A program made the translations under genes and the position numbers. This document shows, piece by piece, positions 43,077 through 53,406 of a stretch of DNA of 64,000 nt. Below the pieces are notes generated by a model that was not told the DNA's origin, did no database searches, and saw nothing but the letters and a program-made list of their open reading frames with translations. Source of the stretch: Curvularia sp. ZM96. Its lineage: Eukaryota; Ascomycota; Dothideomycetes; Pleosporales; Pleosporaceae. Location: the NCBI GenBank assembly GCA_022457065.1, contig JAJGBQ010000004.1:1302001-1366000 (forward strand). Direction: 5' to 3'. How positions within the stretch are numbered: the first letter of the stretch is position 1; the number at the start of each line of letters is the position of its first letter.

Positions 43077-44866
43077 TCACCTCCTCCCCCTTCCCGGATC
43101 CACCTCCACAGCTCCATAATGCTTCAGGAACCTCCCTCGGACAACTTGCCCCTCAATTTCCGCCACAGCAATCGGCCACAATACTCTCCCAGCACCATCT
43201 TCCCATCCAATGGGCCTCGTGCCCCCAAACGCATCTTCATACTCTGGCGCTGCGCTCATGTACCCCGGATCGACCGTGTTCATAGCCACTCTCCTAGTTC
43301 GCCATGCTGGCTCCGCCTCTGTCTCCGTCAGCATGTTCAATGCCGCTTTAGACATGTTGGTGTGCACGTGTTTGCCCCGCTTGGCTGCGGATGAAATATT
43401 GTCTTCAAAAATGCCTTCGCGGGACGAGACATTGACGATGTATCCTTGAGGTCTGACAGCGTTTTCTGGTGACTCCATTGATGACTTTTTAGCGGTGCCC
43501 ATAAGTGGAAGGAGCTCGCGGCAGAGTATGAAGGGCACAAATGTATTGACGGAAAGCACGGAACCCACGTCTTCGTAAGGGATCTCGCGCATTTCCTGTA
43601 CCCATGACGAATTGGTGTAGGGCTCTATTGCTGTTGAAGTTTTTTTGGCCGCCTGCATCTTCTCTGTTGACTCCACGTTGTCGACACGGACTTCCGGGAT
43701 GTCGATACATTTCGAGTATGCTTTCCCACTTTCCGACATCAATGGTAGTACGGCTCCCCGTACTCTTGCTTTGTAGCTTCCCTCAATCAAGAGGCCCTGG
43801 TATGTCTCACATCCTCTCAAGTCCTCCTCACGTTCCAAGGCTTGTTTTTCTTTCTTGATACTGTCTGTAAGGGTTTGGGCTGCATTGTTAACCAATGCAT
43901 ACAATCTGGGTTCACTTCCATCCGCCCACTGCTTTAAACACTGCTACAAAACGTGAAAATAAAAAGTCAGTCTGTGTCTCCAACGCTCTATCCAGACTCG
44001 AGACCCACCTTGACTTCATGTACCAGCTCAAATGCATCTTTTGCAGATCGGAAGTCTGCACCCACAACCCGTAGTCTATCCTTCCATATACAAGAATCGG
44101 GCTCCGTTATGTACCGTGAAATAGCGTCTAGTGGGTACCGCGATGTAGCAATGACTCGGGCTCCGCACCGTAGTAATCGTAAAACAGTATGATAGCCCAG
44201 ATTGATTCGTGCACCAGTGACCAAGGCGGTGAAATTGCCTGGCAAGGTCAATTTTGGTGGCATGGATATCTGAGAGGATGCGTGATTGAAGGCTCCACAA
44301 GGTATACACATGGATGGATGAGAAGGGAACGGTCGTGTGATTTCTAGTCGACAAATGTAGCAGAGGCGTTTACGAGATACTGGCGGTGGTTTGGGGATGT
44401 GTGCAGTATCTTCTGCATTGGTAGCGACTCGTTCCTGTATCCATGCTGTGATAGAATCCGCTGTAGTCTCTGGCTGGATGATAGCCTTCTCTTGGAGGTA
44501 CATGAGGACCTTCAACGCCGTCGAAAGCTCTTCTGGAAGAATTTCTTTTTCGATGTCTTCCATCTCTTGGGCAGCCGCATTATATGCTCCATTTGGCCCG
44601 TCATGCTTCAAGTATCGACAAATTCTGCAGACGAAATTGTCGTAGATAAGCTTTTTCAGTTCATGGCCTAGACCAGCATTTGGCGTTAAGCACGCAGCAA
44701 TGGCTTTTCCGCGTTCCGTATTGTAGTCCGGTAGGTACCACGCCACCCAACTGCATGGCTTCTGTGAATCAATCAAGTCTTCATCTGCGCGAAGGCGTCT
44801 GGCGATTTCGTCTGGGCTTCTGGTAGCCGCAAAATGTGGCGCATGTAACGGAGAAAGTTCTGCCAT
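43077..44866 (-). CDS. Zinc-ribbon/SDR fusion protein lacking the catalytic Tyr
   Basis: Minus-strand exons 44866-44009 and 43943-43077 (65-nt intron) give 574 aa. The first ~160 residues are a helical region containing a CRIC pair (Cys80, Cys83). A four-cysteine ribbon follows: Cys169, 172, 187 and 190 (CYIC then CIPC). From about residue 208 a Rossmann-fold SDR begins (TALVTGARINLGYH), with the VNNAAQTL strand and IVNVSS serine strand. At the YxxxK position it reads HTNMSKAALNML, so Lys is kept but Tyr is replaced by Thr. It may therefore bind NAD(P) without normal SDR catalysis, or use another residue. The true ATG is at 44866. A tandem acceptor (TAG/CAG) may drop one Gln. The gene is divergent from the F-box-like gene. 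Function unknown. Confidence 0.82.
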
Positions 44867-45192
44867 CAAGCTGTGGACTATTCTTACGAGTGTGAATTTC
44901 GATTTTGGTCAATTGGAATACGTACAAGTCCACGATTCCCCCTTGGTTCGTGCACTGCTTTTGAGGAATTAGGTATAGTCACGCTTGTGCCCTTAGGCTA
45001 GTATAACGCCCTTTTCGAATGACTCGACCTCAGCCGCCCCACACATACCTACAGATGGGTCCTGCAGGGTACTGCTGCCTAGGGTTTCTCCGTCCGCTCG
45101 ATATTTCTCATGGTTTAATAAGAGCCATAGATACACAAATACTGCACACGAGCAACAAAGTCGACTTCCTAGAGCCAACAACAACTGGAAAT
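44867..45192. promoter_or_regulatory. Divergent promoter, SDR fusion and F-box-like gene
   Basis: 326 bases between two opposite start codons, or 152 if the downstream gene starts at 45019. The two genes may share regulation. Confidence 0.4.
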
Positions 45193-46449
45193 ATGATTGC
45201 AAACTTCAAATTCCGACGCATGGCACGCGATTTAGAAAAGCTTCCCTGCGAGCTCCATGAAGACATCTTGGCTGACCTCGAGTTCCACCAACTGATTCGG
45301 CTATCATCCTGCGCTGGCGCACGTCTAAAATGGTCTCTAGAGAACAGTCCCTCGCCATGGAGCTGCCACTTCCGATGGGAGAAAACGAGCGAATTGCAGA
45401 AACTCCTCGCCATCACCAACAAAGTCCAGAAGTTATGCTTTCCAACGCCCAAATACAGATTCTACCTACCCCACATACTCGAGTATAGGGAGCTGAGCTT
45501 CCTGTTGTGGAAATCTTCGCAGTGGAATAAGACTTGCACCGCCATCTCGTCACAAAAGTTACGCAATGGAAAGTTGCTCGCTCGACATTGGCTTCAGACA
45601 TTAAATGAGGCTGTCTTCAATAGCCCATGGTCCGCCCTCTGGGAAGGGCACGCTCACCTGATCGAGCCATGGGTAGCAGAGGTATCGGGAGCCCGAGAAA
45701 TCATTGGGATAATCGTAGACAAGGTTGGCAGCTGGGAGAAGATCAAGCCCGCAACACTCTTCACTATGGACGAGCTAGCCTCGTTCATGGAGCTCTACCA
45801 GCAAGTCCGGCTCAAGAGAGCTGAAGCCTTCTCAAGAGAGCTGCATTATCTGGCCGACTTGTACGAGAAACACGCAACCCGACTCAAAATGCCGTTTGAT
45901 CCACGACCATATCCACCAACAGACTTGAACGCAACGCATATCCCAACCGTGATGCGTCGCCAGGCTCGCAGAATCATGAATGTAGCAAATTCTGCAGCCT
46001 GGCACAAAACAGACATGTTCCTGCACCGTTTCGCATGGCCGGCTCTCGTACCATACGACTGGTGTGCACAGCTCTTCAACGAAATCGTTCTCAGGCCAGG
46101 ATTCTTGGAACGCGACACTACAAATGATCCCACAGCTGCAAAGATGATACAAGAGTGCCGCGATATCCTTGCAAAGCGACCATCTTGGACTCTATACGTA
46201 CCAGAAGGTATGGCTTCAGAAGCCAAGACTGACGCTGACACGAGCACAATGAAACGACAACAGCAACTGGCTACGCAGGCGTCCCTTCGACCGATCCGCA
46301 TCTGTGTTTGCCAGACAAGTATCAGAAAAAAGGCATGTGGCGAGAGGTATATCCTCCCTCGTGGAGACGAAGAGCTGCAATGGCTGGAAAAGTTTGCCCA
46401 GATCACAGCGTACTTGGAAGTAGAGTACCCCAAGCTTGCTCGGGAATGA
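45193..46449 (+). CDS. F-box-like protein, 418 aa
   Basis: The chosen start (45193) is just before an F-box-like motif: LEKLPCELHEDILADLEFHQ followed by LIRLSSCAG. An upstream in-frame ATG at 45019 would add 58 residues that look like leader sequence. The rest is helical with many Trp and aromatic residues and no recognisable repeats; the C-terminus (EELQWLEKFAQITAYLEVEY) is a predicted helix. F-box proteins recruit substrates to SCF ubiquitin ligases. The F-box here is weak, and the substrate side is unknown. Single exon, convergent with the next gene at about 200 bases. Confidence 0.72.
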   Translation: MIANFKFRRMARDLEKLPCELHEDILADLEFHQLIRLSSCAGARLKWSLENSPSPWSCHFRWEKTSELQKLLAITNKVQKLCFPTPKYRFYLPHILEYRELSFLLWKSSQWNKTCTAISSQKLRNGKLLARHWLQTLNEAVFNSPWSALWEGHAHLIEPWVAEVSGAREIIGIIVDKVGSWEKIKPATLFTMDELASFMELYQQVRLKRAEAFSRELHYLADLYEKHATRLKMPFDPRPYPPTDLNATHIPTVMRRQARRIMNVANSAAWHKTDMFLHRFAWPALVPYDWCAQLFNEIVLRPGFLERDTTNDPTAAKMIQECRDILAKRPSWTLYVPEGMASEAKTDADTSTMKRQQQLATQASLRPIRICVCQTSIRKKACGERYILPRGDEELQWLEKFAQITAYLEVEYPKLARE

Positions 46450-46649
46450 CTTGCTATTCATTGCAACGTCGAGAAACTCGCATGGATTGGCATGGTGTTC
46501 TGTTCTCACACAGCATCACATTCTGGATTATCTTCGATCACGAATGGAGACAAAAAATTGCAGGCAGATCTGAGGGGTCGGATTCCCAGGAGAGTAAAAC
46601 ACAAAATGAAAAAACAATGCAACAGTACCTGGGCTTGCAAACGATGCTA

Positions 46650-49611
46650 CTATCGCCCTCCAGCAGACGGAATCGGCGTCCTCAGTTGCTTGTTAATGTA
46701 CATCTTAACATGGTCTTCTGTCGGCCATCCACCCCATTCTTCGATACTCTCGATCTGCCTTCGGATCAGAAGGGCAATGTCTTCGGGTGTGCTAGTTGCG
46801 TGCTTAGTCCCCATATCCAGTCCTCCGCCACTGATAGCCAATCTCAATGCCACAAGTGTTCTGAACAACACGTCCATGCCGCCACGTTGTGCTTGTGCAC
46901 GTACATTGACCTCAGAGCGGTGCTTGGTCAGCCAGGTCGTAAACGAGTAAAGGCCTTCATAGTCGCCAAGAATACCTAGGGCTCGTACATAAGCGTGGAG
47001 TTCTGCTGGCCCAGGAACATGTGGTGAGATAACACTACTCGCAAGTTGCTCTAGACGTGGATGCATATCGGCATTGGCCCCGACCAAATTGTTGAACAAT
47101 GTTCGAAGGCGGGATGAACCTGTCGAAAACAACAGACGCTCGTCTTGTGCAGTGATAGTGTCCTGGCCTACACTCTGTGCAGCATAGGTAGTCGCTACGC
47201 ATGCAGAGCCGAATATGTCATCATCAATATCTACATCTGCCTGTTCCATGTAGTCCAGCAGGTCGCAGACCAATCTATACCTTTCCACCTGAACCGACTG
47301 CGGAAGTTTCTTTTGATGTAGCAGCTTGCTAATAAAGGTGGTCCATGCGACTCGATGTTTGGGTCGATAGCGTACGAGAAGTTTATGTGCATACTCGACA
47401 AGATAGTGTCTGTTGGTCTGTATCTGTTGCGCATGTTCCTTGGGATCTAGCACAGTGAGATTCCGGGGGGGTGGCTGATCGAAACACCCGAAGCGACACA
47501 GGAATCGGATGATGGCCTTGAAGAGATAGCCGTTAATTGAATGGATCGGGGCGTCGTTTTCGTCGTGGATACCATACAGTATGCGACCTATTCCACCGTT
47601 GAAATCATGTCTGTTCATATGCAGCAGATCCAGACATGTTTGGAAATCAGGATAAGTTTCCAAGAGGAAGGCAAGTAGCCGGCGCGAAGGCTTGATATGG
47701 GTGTTGCGCATTCGTTCAAGTAGTTCGCTAGGTCGAGGGACGGGCTCACTCAAATAAACATGATGCAGTGAAGACAATGGATCTGGCAAGACCTCTTTCA
47801 TATCTCCCGGCAGCAGATGAGCGCCGTCTTCTTCAGAAGTGGAATCCGGATCAGACGAACAAGCTGAGTTGGGTGTCCTCTGTACAGCTGGATAATGCAG
47901 TTTTTCAAACATGGCGAGGTATATTTCAGAGTGAGGGGCTTCGCCAGAAAGCTCTTGAGACAAGAAGCATGCCCAGGCCTCTCTTTGCGTGCGGGTAGTC
48001 CGTATACGCGCCGCCCAGAGCAGCGGGCGGATATGCCGATCGTCGTTGAATTGTGAAGAAAAGTGCGGTAGCGCGGTTCTGGTTTGTATCGTTGGACTGT
48101 GGTCTGTATCCCAACCAGCGTAGATTTGCACCATGTCTTCAAACGTGCGATGGGTGTATCCAGCTTCATACATGCGATGCAAGAGCTTCGAGGCTCGTGA
48201 AGCTCCAAACTTGTAGCCCTTATCCTCATCCATTGCTGTGCGGTTCTCCTTCCACGGAGGCCAGGAAGCACCTTTAAGCTCAGCCCAGTGTCTTTCTTGA
48301 CCAGTCTTGGCGTGGGCCAACTGATTGCGAGCTACTGCACGGAAACCGGGTCGTGACACGACGATAGGTGGCGATGTACTAGCCATGTATTTGAGTAACT
48401 GAAACTGTGCCTTCTCCTGATAAGTAGCACAGACTAAAGGCCGAATGCTTGTAGGCAGGCATATCAGCACAAGATAAGAATTGTAGAAGTGTGTCATGTC
48501 CGAGAGCATCCGAGCTGAGAGCGAATTTGACTGATTTGCATTGTCATGTAAGCGACTGGACTGAGTAACCAAGAAGGACGTGATCCATGGCAAAGTCTCT
48601 GGCCAAATCTCGCGCGCATGGCGGAGCAGGCGGACTACAATAATCTTGAGCTGGGACCATTGCAGAGTGTCTACTTGGGCAAGACGGTCAAGGTGCCTCA
48701 TAATGATGCCCAGAGCGTGTACTCTGATGTGTTTGCGGCGCAGAAACAGCAAGAGCAGGAAGAGAGGCGGTACCTCGGACTGTTGCTCAAAGACTCTGGC
48801 CGCCACGTTGCATTGCGGCTCCACGAGGCATGCCGCCCACTGTTCTACACTTTCAGGCCTGTACCCTCGTGACCGCAGCATATGCAGCTCTGAAGCTGTA
48901 AATTGAAATTCAGGCTTGGCCGGCGCGAAGGAGGTACGGTGTTCTAGATAGCGTGCGAGTACCGAGTAAAGTGTAGTGGGTTCAGAAAGCTGCAGAGGTG
49001 AATGAGCAGCCGCTAGGCTTTGTGAGTCAAGTTGTTGTGCCGGAAGATGATGTGCAGCGTGTGATGAAGCGCTGGAACCAGAAAGACTCCCCCAGTAGAG
49101 GTCTTTGGCTGGGCCATGTATGGATGCAAGGACATTGGCAGGCCTGCTCCGGCGTAACGCCTTCCTAGCGTTGCGGGACAACTGGGGGCGGAATGGGGTA
49201 GACTGATCCGCGTCTTCAACGACATCTGTCAGCCCTTGGAGCGCAGTTATTTCGAATTCAGGGGCTGGATTGCTTGTAGCCGCAAAATTTCTCGGTCTCG
49301 TCTGGAGCGCATTGAGGCAATGCAGAGCCGGGCCATGGAGGGGCGACAATGGGGGGCGGCATGTTAGCGAGGGGAAGGAACGAGTGCATGCGGGCAACAA
49401 GGATCGAGATTGCACACGAGCGCAAGCGGTGGTAGCAAAGGAAGACGTGAGGGTGGCGGTCGTGAGGGAATGCTGGAGTAGCGGGTCAGTAACAATTCAA
49501 GTCGGCATCGTTGCTGGCAGGGAGACCTACCAGGCGAGCAGCCAGGCGGGTCACACGACGGCCACAGCGATGCGTGCTACCTGAAGCTGTCAGGAAGACA
49601 ATGCAGGGCAT
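46650..49611 (-). CDS. Large mitochondrial protein, likely helical-repeat type
   Basis: Minus-strand exons 49611-49531 and 49472-46650 (58-nt intron: GTAGGT donor, ACTGAC branch, CTCCAG acceptor) give 967 aa. The long second exon has no ATG near its 5' end, its first Met coming only after about 190 residues, so the 27-codon first exon (MPCIVFLTASGSTHRCGRRV) is needed and fits in phase. The first ~90 residues are rich in Arg, Ser, Thr and Leu with no acidic residue, a long mitochondrial presequence. The remainder is almost entirely alpha-helical with repeated hydrophobic helix pairs, as in pentatricopeptide-type or other helical-repeat proteins of mitochondrial RNA metabolism. No specific family is recognised and repeat assignment is inference. 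Confidence 0.75.
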
Positions 49612-50067
49612 TCATCTGGCGGAAGCGACCAGGACGAGGGCGCGTAGGTGTCAATTGCAACAAGAAGACGCGGTGGACGGATGCATGGCGGGCAGCAGGC
49701 GAGCCGCAGGAAAAAGGCAGGTGTGGCGCATGCGAGGTGTGGCGCATGTCTTGGCATCACGCCTCGCGTTGCATTGATTGATTGATTCATTCATCGCATC
49801 CAGACCACGGGCAAGCAAAGCCAGCCTGGGCCAATTCTCACCACCACCCATCGCCCGCCGCCGCCCTCTTGCGCGTCGCAGCAAGCCATCTCCCATCTGC
49901 CCGTGCCTTGTCTCGCGAGCTTTTTCGCGGTGCAGCATCGCGCCTGGCACTGTCGCGGCGAGGGAATGCGAGTGAAGACGAGCGACTAACGACTCCTCCG
50001 GCCGCCCTGAGCGCGTTGCATCCCACGCCATCACTCGCGCATCGCCAGCAACCCCCAGCCGTCCACC
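49612..50067. promoter_or_regulatory. Divergent promoter region
   Basis: 456 bases between the starts of the mitochondrial protein (minus) and the next plus-strand gene. GC-rich toward the right; ATTGATTGATTGATTCATTCATT near 49774-49796 is a short ATTG/ATTC repeat. Confidence 0.4.
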
Positions 50068-52884
50068 ATGGCCGCCGCCAACGGCACCCTCACGCCGCCG
50101 ACCCTCCCGCCTGCGCCCACGTCGCCCTCGGCTGCAAAACGCAAACTCGCCAGCCCCCGTGCAAAGGCTCCCAATGGCGCTCCCACGCCCGCCCAAGCAG
50201 ACGCTCCGCAAGAAAGCACGCGTTCTCTGCAGGACGCATTGCGCGACATCCTCGAGGTCCTCAAGAGGTACGACTTCTGAAAACCTGTGTGCCGCCTTGA
50301 CGTGTAGTCTGTTGCATGAGCGCGCATGCTTGGTCTTACCAGTTGCGCTCATGTGGCATTCGTGCGCCTGGCCCCGACCTGCAACGCTGCCTTCTTGTCC
50401 ACACACTGACTCCTCGCTAGTTACGACACACAGCCCTCGATCCTTTCGCACCCTATATCCTCCTCGATAACCCGCTCTGCCTCTGGAGAGGCTGATTCCA
50501 AGCGCACCAAACTGACTCCTCCGGGCGGCCCTGCGACCATCACCACCCTTATCCAGGACGGCTCGTACAATTCTCTCCAAGCGCTCGAGAAGGATGTCGA
50601 GAGCGCGACTAACGACATCCTCACCTCCGCCGGCGCAAACGACTCATCGGCTGCAGTCGCATCTCCCCAAGACACGGTGCTCCAGGGTAAGCTCCTTGCT
50701 TTTCAAACAATCCTCAAGAATCTTGTAGGCAGGGAAGAAGCGCGCAAAGTGCACCTCGAAGCAAAAGCATCAAGCCAAGAGCCAGCTCCAGAAGTGTCAA
50801 GAGAAGAAGGTGCTCCAACGACCATCAAAGAAGAAGACCAGGTGCCAGTGGCTCCACAGAGCCGAACTGTTCTCACATTATATGGAAGCGCGCCGCCCAA
50901 GCAGCTGTTCTCGAGCTTGCAGCAGCCCCACAAGATATCCCCAGCAACACCCATATCTACTCTCGACACCTCCGTCAAGGTAACACTACCTCTCCGTGAG
51001 GCCAACCTCCCGAACCTCATCAGCACAACAGAAGTATACCCTCTCCCCGACCCAGATGTCAAGAAGAACCCCCCGACAATTGGAAACGTCTTCCGGGCGC
51101 CGCCTCATCTAGCACAGATCAGCCCGCCCAAGTCCGCGAGACCGACAACAAGCAAAGGCAATAACACCATCACATTCACGCACCAGGAGATCCCCAAGCC
51201 TCGACGCAAGGGCTCTCAGTCCTATGCACACCAGACTTTGTCTTCCGGTTTCTGGTTAGGGTACGGGGGTGTGGATATGCCCAAAGACCAGACCTCACCA
51301 ACAGCAAAACAAAAGAGCAGGCAGCGTGCCCTGAGCATGGGCGAGGCTCAGCAGCCGCCATCCGAGGCCATTCTTGTCGCGGTTCAACAAGCAAAAGAGG
51401 ACGCCCTATTTCGTAGCGCATACTCTAGTTTTGCACCTACCCGAGACGACACATCTGCTATTGTGCCTGAAGAGACCAAGAATATGGTATGGTGGCACAA
51501 GGTTGGCGAAAAGCGTTTCAATGAAATGTTCCCAATCGACCCGGCACTGTTTGATCCTGAAGAGGCCAATGCAACACTCAGCAATGGAAACGCTGACGAG
51601 GATGAATTGTTCAAAGAAGCTGTTGAAAACTTCACGCCTATCGATGGAGAGATTCTGCCTGGCGCAGAAGAGAAGAGTGAAGAGGAAAAGGATACGGACC
51701 AAATTCTTAAAGACATTTCCGAGCTGCTCGAAACATTGGCCTCCTACCAAAGGATACGAAACCTCTCTCTTACGACTAATCCGCGCACACCTGTGGTTCA
51801 GAATGCGTCCCTGGCAAACTTGGCTGGCAGTCCGTCAACCCCATCGTCTGAGGAGTTTGATGTCTATCAGATCCTCAAGTCGCAGTTGACTCTGTTGATC
51901 TCGCAGCTTCCACCCTACGCCGTTGCCAAACTAAATGGGGATCAGATGGACGAGCTGAACATCAGTCGAACGATTCTCTTCGACACGAAAGAGTACAAGG
52001 GAGTCTTGGAGGACGACCAGCTCTTGAAACTTTCCAAGACACCGGGGATGACTTCATCAACGCCTGCAACACTGGCGCGAACAAGTTCTGGCACGAGTGG
52101 ACACTATCCTACAGCTGGCCACCAGTACGGTCGCCCTACACCATCCGTACAACAACCAGGTGCCCGACCCATGTACTCGCAGCAACCTCTTCACAGATCC
52201 TCGTCGATGCATCTACAACGCTCCCCTTCAGGGGTAGCACAGCCTTTCCAGCCCGGTGGTCCTTCTTATGGTCCTTCTCGGCCAGCGTATTCGGCAACGC
52301 CGTCTTATGGTCAGCAGGCATCGCGAACAAGCTACGGAACCACACCTTCTGGACAATATTTCCCACAACGCTCGGCGCAGCCCAGTGGATACGGTGGAGC
52401 TGCTAGCTCGCAGTACTACAATTCGACGCCCCAAGCACAGGGGCAGAACCGGTATGCAGCACAGCAAAACCAGACCAACTATTATCCACGTTCGCAGAAT
52501 GTTGCACCAATCTACAACGGCGGTCCAGCACCACAGCCACGCACTGCATCACCGATCAAAGGCGCGCCAACACCTACACCATCTAACTATGGCGCACGGC
52601 CGGGATACAGCACACCAGTTTCTGGAGGTCAGATGCGCAGCACATACTATGGAGCGTCTCAGTACGGTACTCCACAGGCTCCTGCTGCCACGGCTCCTTT
52701 CAACGGGATGCCCACCAATCCTCAGCAGATGATGATGGAGCGGCAACAGGCGCAAGCGGCCGCTCAGTCGCAGGCCCGGCTTGCAGCACAAAATAGCTTC
52801 AACAACAGTAGACAGGGTTCAGGTACACCACAGCCTCCCAACGGTTCGGTGTATGGTGCTAATGGAGCTTCCATGGCTACCTAG
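50068..52884 (+). CDS. Large disordered Gln/Tyr/Pro-rich protein, 887 aa
   Basis: Exons 50068-50267 and 50421-52884 (153-nt intron, GTACGA donor, CTCGCTAG acceptor) give 887 aa. After an Ala/Pro-rich start and a helix (LQDALRDILEVLK), the conserved-looking middle includes SSGFWLGYGG, MVWWHKVGEKRFNEMF (about residue 350) and a helical hairpin EFDVYQILKSQLTLLISQL (about 480). The last 330 residues are a low-complexity domain of Gln, Tyr, Ser, Gly and Pro with many SYG/QYG steps, prion-like in composition. I do not recognise the family with certainty. The make-up resembles subunits of nuclear chromatin or transcription complexes, but that is a guess from composition. Confidence 0.8.
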
Positions 52885-53406
52885 CGTAGTATGGGAGGCA
52901 ACTGTCTGTTTGCAAGGTGTTTTGGATACCATAGATGACTGATTGGGCGTTGCGAAAGTTCTGGCCACGCGTGGGATATTATATAGGGTTATTGTTCCCG
53001 GGCATGTTTTATCGGCTTTGAGCTGTGTCGTCTTAACTAGTTCTTGTTGTATTATGGACGGCGCATGTTTTCTAATTTAGTCTTTGTTAGATGCTGATCA
53101 GGCAGTACCTGCAATGATCTTGGGCATACACATAGATGACAAGCAAAAGGTGTTCGATTGGCTTTTGGCCCCTGTTGTCTAGTCAGACGCGTGTTATTAG
53201 ATGACGAAGTGTGGCTGGGCTTTTCAGCTTGGCGCCTGCGCCGTGTGGCCAGCGTGGCTGGTGGACCCTGCATGTCCGCTTAAAGTTGCCGAAATGACGT
53301 CGCTCAAGGCGTTCTTACCGGCGAAACAGTGCATGGCAGACCAGGTGCTGCCCGACACTGTCCACCGCAGTTTGGCAGCACAGCGCCATGAAACATACAC
53401 GCCACC
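52885..53406. other. Intergenic region
   Basis: 3' UTR of the previous gene and promoter of the SRO7-like gene. No gene seen. Confidence 0.5.
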
